A DNA stretch of 64,000 nt from contig JAVHKY010000030.1 in NCBI GenBank assembly GCA_035079385.1, positions 8,905,001-8,969,000 of the forward strand, read 5' to 3'. Within the stretch, counting starts at the first letter, position 1. Each line of letters begins with the position of its first letter. Made by a program: the position numbers and the translations under genes. Below are positions 51,337-63,620 of the stretch, one piece after another. This stretch comes from Aspidiotus rigidus. Lineage: Eukaryota; Arthropoda; Insecta; Hemiptera; Diaspididae. Under the pieces are notes generated by a model. That model ran no database searches and was not told the origin of the DNA. It was given only the letters and a program-made list of their open reading frames with translations.

Positions 51337-54300
51337 ATGCCAGACACTTTTATTTACGCAGTCGTGAACAAGAACGTCATGGTTAAAATTTTGTTTTGTA
51401 TCCCGATTGTCATCGCTATTATCATATTCATAGTTGAATGCAACGATGAAGATGATCCAAAAGAAACGTTCGTTTATCGTAAAGAATTGGTGAAATCTGT
51501 CACGAAAGTCATTAATGGTAGGTGACACTGCATCGTAGGATGCTATCTTCGATTGAATTAAGATGAAAATGACTAATTTTCACTTTCTAGAGGGAGAAGT
51601 TGATTTGGAATATTACTTTCAAATGAGAAAATTGTGCTCCAATGCGAAGAATGTATTTTCATTACCATACATCGACGATGACGCAGATTTAGAAGTGCGT
51701 CAATATAAATTTACTTACGTAAATGAAAAAAACGCGTTCGAAACTCAGGCAATCCATTGCCATACTTTACCGGCTACCTATATACGACCTGGAGATTATC
51801 CCAACGAAGTAATAGTGACCATGATTCAATCCTCTGCTCACGAGTACAAATTTGATACAGAAGACAATATTCTCCCTGTTTCCGTCAATCTGTGTGAGTT
51901 TTCAAGGGTTTGTTACTCATTACGTAATGTATTATGTTAATAAATCTGAGAAAACATTGTAGAAACGGATCTGGGAATGGATTTTACGAGGAAGATTCAA
52001 ATTTTATTGATAAGGATAAAATTAACCTACCCTTTTAACAGGGGACCTGTTTTATGTAGGCATATTTGGGAAAAAGCGTCTTCCATACGCTGTCCTCTAC
52101 TCATCGGGTATAGATTGTAATTCTGGAAAGTATATACGGGTTGAGACTTCGACCTACGGTTAGATACTGTACTTGAGAAAATTTTTCGAAATGATCATAA
52201 AATCCGATAGATAAACATGATGGACCAACCAAGTATTAATGAAAAAAGGTACTGGGATGCAGGAAATCTGAAATTTTGATGATATTTTGAAGAAAAATTT
52301 TCTGTTCGGGAATCACCCCTAGCTACACCACTTTTTGTCAATAAGAAACCAAAATGAAAAATAATCGGTAATTATATAAGACGACTGCTTCCTTAACGGT
52401 GTGAAACAAGGAACGCAGGGAACCTGTTCTATAGGTTGAAAAATAATACATGATGCAAACCGCACTAGGATATCCCCTTCAAGTAACAAGACGCAATGCT
52501 TTGTACACCAATTGGCTTAGCCCCTTTAATGAGCCAGATATGCAATGCTTCAAACACCATAAGCCCCCCTTCTATCACGTGTAGCTCGAGAGTGGAAATT
52601 TTTCTATGTTTCAAGTTGGACTGCGCACGGAAAATTCCCCCCCCCCCCAAAAAAAAAAAAAAAAAAGTAGAACAAGTTCCGTGTTAACAATCGGTGGTTT
52701 GGGAAAGTTAAAACTTGAGATCCCTTCCCCCAAAATCTAGAAAGTCTAAGTTTCCCTATCCTCACAATTTATTCAAGTCCCTATTTCAGAATCTATTTTT
52801 CATTTGATATAATTATAGTTGTTGGCCAGACGAAATTTTTTCCAGTTTGGATGAATAAATATAATAAGAAGGACTCGAAAAAATTAGAAGAAAGTAAGAC
52901 TTGGAAATTGAGCAATATACGCAACTTGACTTTCCCAAGTAAGCAAATCAAAAAATTCTCCCATGAGTGATTTGAGTTATTCTCTCATTCCGTAAATCCG
53001 CGAAATAATACTTATTAATTTTTCATTTCTAACTCAGTTGATTGCGAACGTTATTGTTTTTATCTATGTTCGCAGATCTCTTCGTAGATTTGAATGATGT
53101 TTTACCAAAATTCAATCTTCACGAGCGTCAAAATCTATGCTTGGAAGCACGAAAACATCTTGTTTTTGCATTTGTTGACAATTACGTCAACGACTTCCTT
53201 GTATACGAGTTCGTGTACAAGAGGGAAAGTCGAATTTACAACGCCTTACTTTGTCCCACCTACCCACCGGTCTATTTACATTTTCACACAGGCGTACGCG
53301 AAAAAAGAATGACAATAATATATTTTGAAACGACCTTCAGTCTAGAAGTTGTAGAAGATATTCGTCCCAGTAAGTAAATTGAAATTGAGTAGTGGTAAGT
53401 AACTACTTGACTTTTCAAAACACCCAAGAATATAGCATAGAAACTGAAATACAGAAAAAATCACTGTGACAGTGCACAGGATCAACAACCGCGTCACCAA
53501 AAAAGTAAAGTAACTAGGGACCTACTCGGTTTATTTTTTTCTTTTCGTGACCAAAAGTAGACTGACTTACTCCCCCATACAGATTGAAAAAGAAAATTCT
53601 TCTCGCAGGGTGTCGCAGCACTCAAATTTTCTTTTAAAAAACATAGGTTACCTAGTGTACTTAGGCTTAAGCATTTTTTACGAAGGCAGAGTCTTAGAAA
53701 ACCCACCCTCAAGACGCCTGGTAATGTTTTCAAGTAACTTGATCGTGTGAATAGTCTCAATTTTTTTAATGAGTTTTCATCAGTCTCTTCTCTCTCAAAT
53801 CTATAAGAGCTTAATAAATAATAAAACGAAGGCAACGTCAGACTGCAGTAGTGTAAACTCAGAGAGCAATGAGAGCTGTGAAAAAGGAACTTCCATCATG
53901 TTCACCCTATATAGTAAAGAGTCGAGAATTTCCAGCTTTATTTTTCGAACTATTCATTTATTTAATCTTTTCTGCAGAAGAACAAGAAGAATATGAATCG
54001 ATGATAGGCTGGGAAAATGAACTAATGATGTCCATTCTACGGAAATTTAGAGGCAAGGAGATTAAACTCGTTTTTAAAGGTAAGATCTTATCGATCCGAA
54101 AGGCACACGCAAGGTCATTATTTTTTGCGGGCATACCGTAGGTCAATGAGAAATTTATTTCTGTAAGGACAAAACGAAAAACGGTCAGAGGATCTGAACG
54201 AAAAACTACTTCTGAGTTTGACGAAATCGGAAATCAAAGAATTTTGTACGGATGGAGAACGGCATCTCCGAAACGCGCCCTTCTTAGCTAGCAACATCCA

Positions 54301-54478
54301 AAAACCGAGTTATTACTTATTTGATTATGGAGATGGCTTGATAATAAAACGATTAGCAATTCGTTGTTCGTCGGATGATGAGATGTTCTTCTATTCTGAA
54401 AATAATGTAAAATCGGGAACAAACATAAAGATCGCATTACGCAAACAAAACCTGATAGAAAAGTCCAACTCGGTTTAG
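51337..54478 (+). CDS. Gene E: membrane-anchored or secreted protein with three copies of the two-cysteine module
   Basis: Five exons, 51337-51517, 51591-51893, 53076-53369, 53978-54079 and 54168-54478, total 1191 nt (396 aa). All four introns are phase 1. Residues 15-35 (MVKILFCIPIVIAIIIFIVEC) are a signal peptide or signal anchor; translation from Met15 would make a conventional signal peptide. Module 1 (exon 2): C76 in MRKLCSNAK and C117 in AIHCHTLPATYIRP. Module 2 (exon 3): C183 in ERQNLCLEARKHL and C221 in ALLCPTYPPVYL. Module 3 (exon 5): C320 in IKEFCTDGERHL and C360 in AIRCSSDDEMFFYS. Exon 4 is a charged, probably helical linker (102 nt). Each module sits in a single symmetrical phase-1 exon, which allows duplication by exon shuffling. 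I do not recognise the family. Confidence 0.8.
52411..52688. repeat. MITE family copy in intron 2 of gene E
   Basis: The left end GCAGGGAACCTGTTCTATAG (52415-52434) is inverted at the right end (GTAGAACAAGTTCCGTGTT, 52667-52685). One 45-bp unit (GTGTAGCTCGAGAGTGGAAA) lies inside. It ends with C and A runs. Confidence 0.75.
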
Positions 54479-54689
54479 CGCGAAATGACTCTAAAATGTG
54501 ATTAATTCTTTGTTCTGATATCTTGTAAGAAATTTGAAATACATATAAAAATTTGAAGTGATGATTGTCTGTGAATTTCTTCGAAAGGGCAGAAAGTGTC
54601 TTGTTGTCGTTCTCTGTTTGTTTCGGAATTATGAATCCATTCCCTCTAGACCCAGAGACTTGAAGATTATTAACGGGGATCCCGCTGTC

Positions 54690-55345
54690 CCTTTTGTTGG
54701 GGGGAGGGGGTACGTTCAGGAAATTTTTGCGTCCGCGAGTGCAGGCGCGAGCGGTCTATGGTTGATGACGTCACGGGGGGAGGTGGCGACTTGAAAAATT
54801 TCGCCTTCCAAGCTATACATATATCATACGAGGGGAGCTTGGAAAAAATGTCCACTCTCAAGCTACATATATATGATAGGAGAGGAACTCGAAGAATTTC
54901 GACTCTCGAGCTATATAAAATAGGTGGGGCGAGACTTGGAAAGACGACGGCTTCCTCAACGAAGTTGAACGAGGAACGCAGGGAACTTGTTTTATGAATC
55001 AAATTGTTATTGGTATTGAGAAATCAAGCATACCTAGACCTAGCATAAAGCTAGGAAGGAGACCTAGACCTACTGTAAACCTTGTATAAAATAGGACGTT
55101 ATCAGTGACCTGGAGCTATTTTAGGGACTTCGAAATATATAGGTCGAGAGTCGAAATTTTTCCAAGTCCCCCTTCTATCATATCTTGGACGTCGAAGTTT
55201 TTCTACATTTTTTACCAGACGGCGCACGACGAACGGCGATTTTCTCAAAAAACCCCTTATAAAACAGGTTCCCTGTTGAAAATTTTCACTCTCGAGCTAT
55301 ACTCGTATATGGTAGGAGAGGGACTTGTAAAAATTTCGATTCACC
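54690..55345. repeat. Two nested or adjacent MITE family copies
   Basis: From 54793 to 54950 three to four 45-bp units appear in inverted orientation (ACTCTCAAGCTACATATATA-like). At 54973-54995 GAACGCAGGGAACTTGTTTT is inverted at 55259-55277 (AAAACAGGTTCCCTGTTG), bounding a second copy that also has the unit at 55137. A further inverted unit follows at 55285-55340. A GAACGCAGGGAAC end is also seen at 52.4 kb. Confidence 0.7.
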
Positions 55346-55372
55346 AAAAACTCCAACAAAATTAAGTTTGCC

Positions 55373-55690
55373 ATGAAATTTTTTAATCCAGAAGTCGTGG
55401 AACTTGAAGACCCGATCCCAAAGAGGGATATTTTCGTGACGATGCTGGATGAAGAATCCAGGTTATACAGTTTGAACAATTGAACATTAATTCATTTAAC
55501 GAAGCGAAAAGAACAATTTTTAGGCCAATAAAACACTCCCTCCTATGTACCCCTAAATCTTCTCCAACAGAGCCACTTGAAATGATACAAATTTTGAAAA
55601 CTTTAGGCAACCACTTACTCTCCTATCTCCGTTTTCGAAATTTGCGTTCTTACATCCATACGACCATGACCCTAACCCTTAATTTGCGGA
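55373..55690 (+). other. Unassigned coding-like segment
   Basis: An ATG at about 55373 opens a short hydrophilic frame (VVELEDPIPKRDIFVTML) that stops at about 55482. The overlapping next frame stays open to 55700 and ends at a GTAAGTGT donor-like site. Composition is protein-like, but no family is recognised and the frames do not join without a shift. It is possibly a gene or retropseudogene fragment. Confidence 0.25.
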
Positions 55691-55739
55691 CTTGCGTCGG
55701 TAAGTGTCCCATAATCTGACGTACAGTATACACATACTA

Positions 55740-56399
55740 GGTTAAGATACACTGAGCTGAAAAGATAGTATTATACTATCGTATACAAGGCTCCCTAAGG
55801 AGAAGAAGGGCGCGTGGTGGTCAGCCCTTGAGCTAGTTAGCCTTACATACCGCATGCTAGACTTCGATCTACTGTACAGACTGAAAAATTTCGTGTTCTA
55901 ATCCAATAACCTAGTTTACCTACAAAAGTTGGAAGCTTCCTACGAGCCCACGATTTTGACCCGCTGATGATGCCATGAGGTAGGCACGGCCTAGTCATTT
56001 TAAATACGCGGGGTTCATAAAAAGACCCTTAGGTATGCAGCTTTACCAGAACATATTTTTCTAAAACTCTGTCATAACTTTTTTTATAGGTTTACGTTCA
56101 AGCCTAAGGGGTGAAGCCAATAAACTAACTTCGTATACCAAACATTTAAGCACACAGTCTGTAGGCTAAGATTTCAGAGGCTCGCGTATGGAATGTAAGA
56201 TACGTGATGATTCACGACAACTATACATTCCTTCCTCTTGACTCATAAGTTTGCGAAGATAAAAATTAATACCTTGATTTCTCTAAATTTGCAACCTAGA
56301 AAGTAGGTTGGTCCTTAATCATTACAATCTTATCTTTTGTAACACATGCTTATGCGAGTACATGAATCGACAAAGTAGTAACTTTTATAAGGTACATAC
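55740..56399. other. Region where exons 2-6 of SLC46 gene 4 would be expected
   Basis: I looked on the minus strand for the conserved 102-, 138-, 84- and 154-nt exons (for example the MSK-x-x-KxHDSIIG segment) and saw none here or in the interval down to SLC46 gene 3. Confidence 0.45.
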
Positions 56400-57222
56400 C
56401 CATTGTATTGAAGTACACCAAAATACACAATATCAGCAAGATGAATATCGCTCTTCTGTGCCTCGGAAGCGGTTTCGAAAACAGAATAATTTTGAAGGAC
56501 AGAACGAGTTCTCGCAAGCTAAATACATTCTTCAACTTTACTATTCTTTTGTTCGAACTATCCTTGACCAGGACGAAAGCGAGTAGCAGCGAAATTATCG
56601 TCAACGCAATACAGAGCATATAAGAGTAAAAAAATCCGACACTGTGCAGGAGATGACCGCTTAAACCTTTTCCTATAACATTACACAGTCCTCGAGTGAT
56701 AATCAGAATCGTTATCCTTGTGTGACGACTATCATTTTCCGATTCGTCGCAAATGTACACTTTTATAAAAATCATAAAGCACGTCAGTCCACCTCCGAGA
56801 TTCGATAGCACCACGTTTAAAACTATGCCAATAAGAGGATCCCATTTCCAGAAGACTACTTGCAGAGAGGCTGATACAATTTGCACCAACATCGCCAGAA
56901 TAGGAAGAATGATGAATAGCTTTCGTTTCCGGCCGACCAAATCGCTATAGATGCAAGCGTACATGGTGAGAATATTGGTTATAAGATTGTCGGCAAAATG
57001 GGAATTTGCGTACACGGTGGCGACATAATCGAGACCACGTTTTTCATCGTCGCACGGAGTATCGAGATTCGGTTCGGAGAGCAGCGTATTATTGCGACAG
57101 GCTTTCTGCAAGTACAAATTCGTGTTGAGGAAATCCAAAATTTGATACGCGAGAAAAAAGAAAAATAATACCGGTTCCACACTTATATGTCGCCAAAAAT
57201 TCGAAACTTGAATTATTCGCAT
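56400..57222 (-). pseudogene. SLC46-like gene 4: exon 1 only
   Basis: An intact first exon of 823 nt from the ATG at 57222 (MRIIQVSNFWRHISVEP) ends at a GTATGT donor in phase 1, exactly like exon 1 of genes 1, 2, 3 and 5. It has CDDE at 57-60, SDLVGRKRK in the motif-A loop and sequon N44-N-T. No stop or frameshift interrupts its 274 codons. Exons 2-6 are not detectable on the following 10 kb of minus strand, where gene E (plus) and several MITE copies lie instead. As it stands only the first half or so of the transporter could be made, ending about 16 codons past the donor if unspliced. It is either a recently truncated pseudogene, a half-transporter, or a product of assembly error or rearrangement. 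Confidence 0.65.
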
Positions 57223-60131
57223 CGTTACGAATTAATAGAATTGCCGAACGTCTATTTTATGTAAAAATAAATGTTTCTTTATGATCGTTCATATTTCGGT
57301 ATCATCAGATGAATCAGCAAGATACTGAAATATCCTGATTAAACTTGTATCAGACTTTAACTCAACTTCCTCGCTTCTAGCTTATATAGGCATACGATCT
57401 ATGAGAGGAGAAAGTTTATCTTACTGCGCACGCTCTTGCCGAGAATTTTTAAATGAAATGTATGCTTGAAGATTACCTAACTTACAATTCTCAAAAAGGA
57501 TATACTAGCTTAATATTTGAGAAGATTCGCAAAAAAAAATCGAATGTAAAGGATGGAAACAGTTCAGTTTTATTGAGTATTTATGCATTCTTGTGCGATT
57601 CACTCTTCGCGTACTTTTCTCCCTTTCACCCAAAAAATAATGAACATGCACGTTTTTAGAACTCTCAAACTGTTTTGACTGAGGATCGTTTAAAAAAACG
57701 TTTCAGTACGCTTGAAAGTAATTAAGTTAATTTTACACTATCTCTTCTGTCTTAGGTAAATGATTATTAGATTTTTGAGAATACAGTCTACAATAAATTG
57801 CTTTGCGCAATTTTCTTGTAAATCATACGGATGAGTATCATCATAAATCTCTTCGGATTTCGTTCACGAAATTATTTTTTATCAAAAAATTCAATGATTC
57901 TGAAAATTGATAGCGTTTAATTTAAAAAATTTTATAACGTATTGTACTTGAACTAAGACTATACTTTTTATTTAGTGATCAGAGCGCATATGAAAAGAAA
58001 AATACGTCCAAAATCTTTTGAAACAATGCCTAAATATGATAGGTACACAATTTTATAATATTTTACTCGTTCCTTTGTTATCGTTCTATTGTTCAATAAA
58101 GATTATATAGGGATTTACAACTATTTTGAAAGAATTGCAAACAAGTACCTATAGATATGAAAGTACGTTCTTACAACATTGCAACTGTTTGTACCTACAC
58201 TTATTAATTAAGATTTCTACTCGATCGTTGTGTATTCAGTAAAATGAGAGGAATTTTGTTCTACATAATATTTCAACTGTCATGCTTGACAATTATTCAA
58301 GTGTGAAAAAGAATAACATTCTTGGAAACCTCATTTTTCAAATACCTATCTAAAATACACACCAATAAAGTATATTCAACATAATTAGAAAAATATTCTG
58401 TCATGATCTTTTCCCAGCTTCATTTTACAGTTTGTAGAATACCTACTACCTATGCATCATACAAGTATCAAACGTAGCAAAATCCTCAAAACATGAAAAT
58501 GATATGAGTTGAATAGAATTAAATACTTTAAAGTTCTTCTTTTTCTCGTCAACTTACTATGCTTTCTTTTCCATATGTTCTTTCCATCATAAGTTACTCG
58601 TGGGCTACCTATGCTTTGAAAACAGTTTAAAAAAATAATTGGTAGCCCTAGAAACATGTACCCTATGAAGACTGATAATTATGTAATAAAAAACTAAGAG
58701 ACAACATGCAGATTCAAAAAAAAAAAAGAAATTAATTGGACAGAATCAAAAAAAATTTACATGACAACTACAGCAAAAAAAGGCGATAGTCATCACCTTT
58801 ATGATTTGAAACAAATTTTTCTTTTTCCGACCAATAATCTACAAAACAAGTCAATTATTTTCCAAAATTTCCTTGAATTTCGTGTAGACTTATATTATAG
58901 AGTCTGGTAATGCCTCCTTAAGCGCCCTATCAAAAGTCGAATTGTCCTTCGAATTCGTTCAAACTGATTGTTATTCGTCTCGGAATAACCTCTCTCGTGA
59001 CATCATTAGCAGGTAAAGGATAGTTGATTGGCGGTGGTACGAGTCATGATAACGAATTAATAGCTCTATTGATCCATCATCAGCAGATCATAACTCATCT
59101 CGCACATGGTATTACAATCCAATTAACACAGCCATAAAACATGTTCTGCATTAAAATCATATCTCACAAAATTATAGAAAAAAAAAAAAAAAACTTTCCG
59201 CTCAACTTTTTCCAAAATCATTACAACACTGCTATACTTATAAGGTGTACAAAAACAGTTACAAACTCGGCATTCAATGAAACGAAATAAACGAAACTAT
59301 AGGTACTGACAAATTTGTACGGTTATCAAACGAACCTCAAATAATATCTAGTAAAAAAATTGGACCAAGAATCTTCCAATTAAGGTGTTGGAATATACAT
59401 AAGAAACTCCTGGATGAAGTTTAAAAAAGTTACTGTCCTCGATTTTAATAAACCTGAAGTAATGAATTTTTTTCAATTCGAACTCCGCATCTGCAGCTAG
59501 GTTTACTGTAGGTATCGAAAAGTGAATACTCACTAAACGTCAACGCTTCTTTTCAGCATAGGGAAACCGAAATTGGAGAAAATTTCAACCACTTCAAGGT
59601 ACCTAACTTTATTTCCATAATTTTTCATAGTATCCTACAGGTAAAAATTTTATAGAAAAATGAATTATCTAAATCAAAGAGCAGGTGTTACTAGTAAAGG
59701 CTTCCCCCGAGGAAACATAGATACAAAACGATTTTGTTTTCTACTTGCATGTACCTGCCGGAACCGAGAGGTTTCAGATCGAAATCGGGAAAAGTAAATA
59801 AAAACACGAATATAATCGAATGTCTTTGTACATGGATACTTGCGGTATCTTCATCAGCAAAACTATAGATGCAGAATCCGAATATTTATTATTGTCACCT
59901 CCATCAGTTTAGGAAAAATAAACTCGACTCTGCGTCTAGCCATACGCTAGCTGATTAGTTTTTCGTTTTCTATTGCGAATAAAAAAGAGTAAAGAAAAAA
60001 GTAAAAGTATAGGAGTATTCTTCTTCTTCTTCATCATAATAATACTTCACGTCTCTGTCACCAAAAGCATCTGCGACTACAACCATTTCTATCGACGATA
60101 ATTGAAACCTGCGAGAATTTCCAGATTCGCT
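57223..60131. other. Interval between SLC46 genes 4 and 5
   Basis: About 2.9 kb of AT-rich DNA with A runs (for example 59180-59193) and no supportable exon or element. Confidence 0.4.
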
Positions 60132-61889
60132 TCATCGAACATCACTGCTCAGGTAATAAATAAGGCTAGGAAAAAAAAAACGAACTTTCACATTTCATAT
60201 ATCAGCTGAAAAAATTTTCATAATCACGGAAGCTCACCAATACAATAAAACCACAATTAAGTTGAGTCCGATGCTCAGTAAGAAAAAAGCATTTGGTAGT
60301 ATGTCTATAGTGTTCTGAAAGATGACGTTGTAGACTGGTATGCCCAAGACAACAAACAAGCCGAACATCATATGAACGGAGAGTAGCCTTCCTACAAAAA
60401 GTTTGAGTTGCTAAAAACTCAAAAATAATATACAGATTTTCTATGGCAGCCCGGTTACTCACCGTATTCCTCAGGTTTGAAAAATTTGCTAACATACGAG
60501 AAGCACGTAGTCAACGCTGCCCCTTGAAACATTTCCAACACTGAAACTACAATGCGAAACATTGCTAATACCGGTACCTATTTCATGAAAAGATAATTGA
60601 CAATAAGATTTCTTCAGACTCACCGGTGTAAATTTGCCATTCCTCAACGGCGAAAAAATAACCAACGCACGCTAGGACACTCCAGAATCCACCGAATGCC
60701 CCTATTATACTATCGTGAAATTTCAATAATTTACTCATTATGAACGAACATAATAAACTACCTACAACAGATCGTTCAGTGATATGACAATCAAATTTAA
60801 GTATCAAAGGTAGATAATGAGAGTGGATTGTGCGGAGCCAATGACAGTAAATAAAAATTACAAACCTAAGATTCCCAGCGCCAATTTATAAGCGCAGTAG
60901 GAACTGTACGTTTTTTCGTCCCATTTGAAACGATACCGAAAATAATAATAATAAACGTTCATTTCTCCTGCAAATAAAACGAAAATGGAATGCATAAGAA
61001 AAACGGTATTGTTATTTACATCTATTCAAAACCATACTCCTATCAGTCTACTACCTGAAAGTGCGAAGTACGCCAAAATTCCAATCATCAGCGATATGAA
61101 AATCGCTTTTCTATGTCTACTCGATTTTCTAGATCCAAGAATAATCTTAAATGACGTCCATAACTGTCTTAGACTTATTATCTCACAAAGTTTTACTCCT
61201 TCGTCGACTGGTTGCGATCTATCTTCGATCAAGAAAAGCGCGCATATTAATGCTACCAACATCAACAAGGCGCACAGCGAAAACGAATAGACGAATCCTA
61301 CACTGTAGAGTAAATACCCGGCAGTTCCCTTTCCAATGAGAACGCAGAACAAGGCGACCATCATCAAAATAGTTATCCGACAGTGACGGTTCTCTACTTC
61401 GGTGATATCGCAAATATACACTTTTGAGAACGTGATGACGCTCATAGATCCACCCCCCAAATTGGGCAACACGGTATCTAAAATGACCCCCAGGAACGGA
61501 GACCAGGCCCAGAAGAATGCTTGCAGAACAGCTGACAAAGCTTGCAGTACCCCTGCGAAAATCCCCATAACGATGAAGATCTTACGCTTTTTTCCGGCCA
61601 GGTCGCTGTAAGTGGTCGTAAACACAGCCAGAATGATGGTGATCGCGTGTGATGTCAGAAAGTAATACGAGTAGCTGGACATGAGGAAATGCAGGCCACG
61701 TTTCTCGTCGTCGCAGGGGGTATTTAAATCGGGCTCTGTTCGCGTGTCGTTTCGGCACGTTTTCTGTAGGTACAAATTCCGATTGAGGAAATCCATTATT
61801 TGGCAGGTAAGGAAGAAGAAGAATACTGTAGGCTCCACGGTGACGTAACTCCACCATCGCGTACATCGCGGACGAGGAGCTAATAACAT
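60132..61889 (-). CDS. SLC46-like major facilitator, gene 5
   Basis: Exons 61055-61889, 60866-60967, 60624-60761, 60463-60540, 60238-60391 and 60132-60165 give 1341 nt (446 aa). Exon 4 is 78 nt, two codons shorter than the 84 nt of its paralogues; the other internal exons match. The start is the ATG at 61889 (MLLAPRPRCTRWWSYVTVEP); upstream in frame only GTG is present. CDDE is at 59-62 and SDLAGKKRK at 95-103. NDT at about 48-50 is a sequon. Introns are short, making this the most compact minus-strand copy. The last exon encodes LIYYLSSDVR, like the tail of gene 3. Twelve membrane helices expected; substrate unknown. Confidence 0.88.
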
Positions 61890-63410
61890 TGTCTCGTCCG
61901 TCACCAATATCGAAAACAATAACACGGACGAGTTAGGCCTACGCGAAATTTCATCGGTGAAACGTAGGATATTTGGGTGGTATGTTAAGTAGGACCTGAA
62001 TTTGTGATCGATTCGCTGGCCGTATTATCTGTCGTATTATCTGCCTTTACTAAAGCAACATAGTATCGAAAGAGATAATCGGAGAAAATGTTTTATCTCT
62101 TTCGGGTTAGTCTACTGTTAGGAAATTAAGACGATAACGCGAGAGAGAAGGAATAATTTTTTCTTGGTACCTACGTCGATTCAAAATGAAATATTCACGT
62201 ACACATGATAAACAGGGACGCTCTTGTAAGGACTGTTTGAAACATGTATAACCGGAAAGATCACATTTCCTTCTCTTTGGTGACCAGCGTTAATAAGAGA
62301 CAGTTTTCTTCTTCGTGTCACGCATGAATAAGAAAAATTTAAATTTTAAATCTTTCCTTTGAACGCTCGCGCAACAAATCTCTCGCGTTTAAAACCCCTA
62401 AAACTTTTAACTGTCACCCTTCCCTCATTTTCAGCATTCGATTAGACTTCAACCAAAAATCGTCACGCCTAACAAATATTTTAAAATTATAAATTATAAG
62501 TAGAGCGAGAACCTAAATGGAAAATATGACCACGTGCAGAAAATTCGATTTGATGATCTATTATAATCTTTTGATACTCTTCATCAACTACTATGAGTAC
62601 GAGATAGAATCAAGATCAAATATTCATGGAGTCTCTTGAATTATATAGTTTTGATCTTTTATTTTTCTCGTAAATGTAGGGGCAGCATTTTATAAAAAAA
62701 TATATCAAGCTATATTGGTGCTCGTAATTTTGACGTTGACGTTTTTCGAAAGGAAAGGTAAAAACGTAAGCTTACAGAAACGAAGTCTATGAATGTTTTT
62801 TCCTGCACAAGAAAAATACAGACGTTAATCGTAAAAAAACAAAAACAATCGAACTTCTGTTCTCATCACTTTTTGGCTTTTCTAATTTATGATTGAAAAA
62901 TTCTTCAAATTCCAATCCTCTATTTACGTTTCTATTTCATCTCTTCATCATATTTTCTCTTTTCTTGAGCAATGTTCGGAATGTAGAGACGTAACCGTTT
63001 ATTTTCTTGGAAAATAAAATTATTCGAAACTTTAAAAGAGTGTCATTCAAAATTTTTATTGTTTCAAAATAGATTAAGCTACATTTTAATCCAATTTCAT
63101 CAGCATGAATAAAACGAATTAATCACGAATCAACCCTTTCATCATTCTTGAGTGGTGTAAAACATCCTTTTTGATAGGTGCATGATGACCAATTTTTCTC
63201 CTTCTTTTGCGGTCACTATTCTACCTCTGGAATGTTTCTCATATACATTGACACGAGACTGAAATACAAGAGAAAACTAGATGAAGAGGTCACGTTAAAG
63301 GCTCGTTAAAATCTTAATTTTGTTTGTATTATTTCATCCTCCACATGGAAAAGAGTTAAAAAAGTTATTATTAAAAAACGGACAGGATCTTTAGCGAAGT
63401 TGAACGAGGG
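61890..63410. other. Upstream flank of SLC46 gene 5
   Basis: No coding exon seen. It presumably contains the promoter of gene 5 (minus). Confidence 0.35.
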
Positions 63411-63620
63411 GTGGTAGGAAACCTGTTTTATGGGGCACGTGGATCTGGAAAATGTAGATTGTGACGTCACAGGCCCAGACTTTGGAGCTATATGTGATAG
63501 AAGGGAGACTTCAAAATATTTTGACCTCCGAGCTATAAATGGTAGGAGGTCAACCTTCGGCCGGCTGGAAGGCAGACATTTTTTTCCAAAAACGCCCCGA
63601 TAAAACAGGTTCCCTGTTAG
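63411..63620. repeat. Complete short MITE family copy
   Basis: The terminal inverted repeat GGAAACCTGTTTTATGGGGC (63417-63436) is mirrored by GCCCCGATAAAACAGGTTCC (63594-63613). Between them are two 45-bp-type units in reverse orientation (GGAGCTATATGTGATAGAAG, CCGAGCTATAAATGGTAGGA). It is non-coding. This is the cleanest copy for defining the family ends. Confidence 0.8.
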
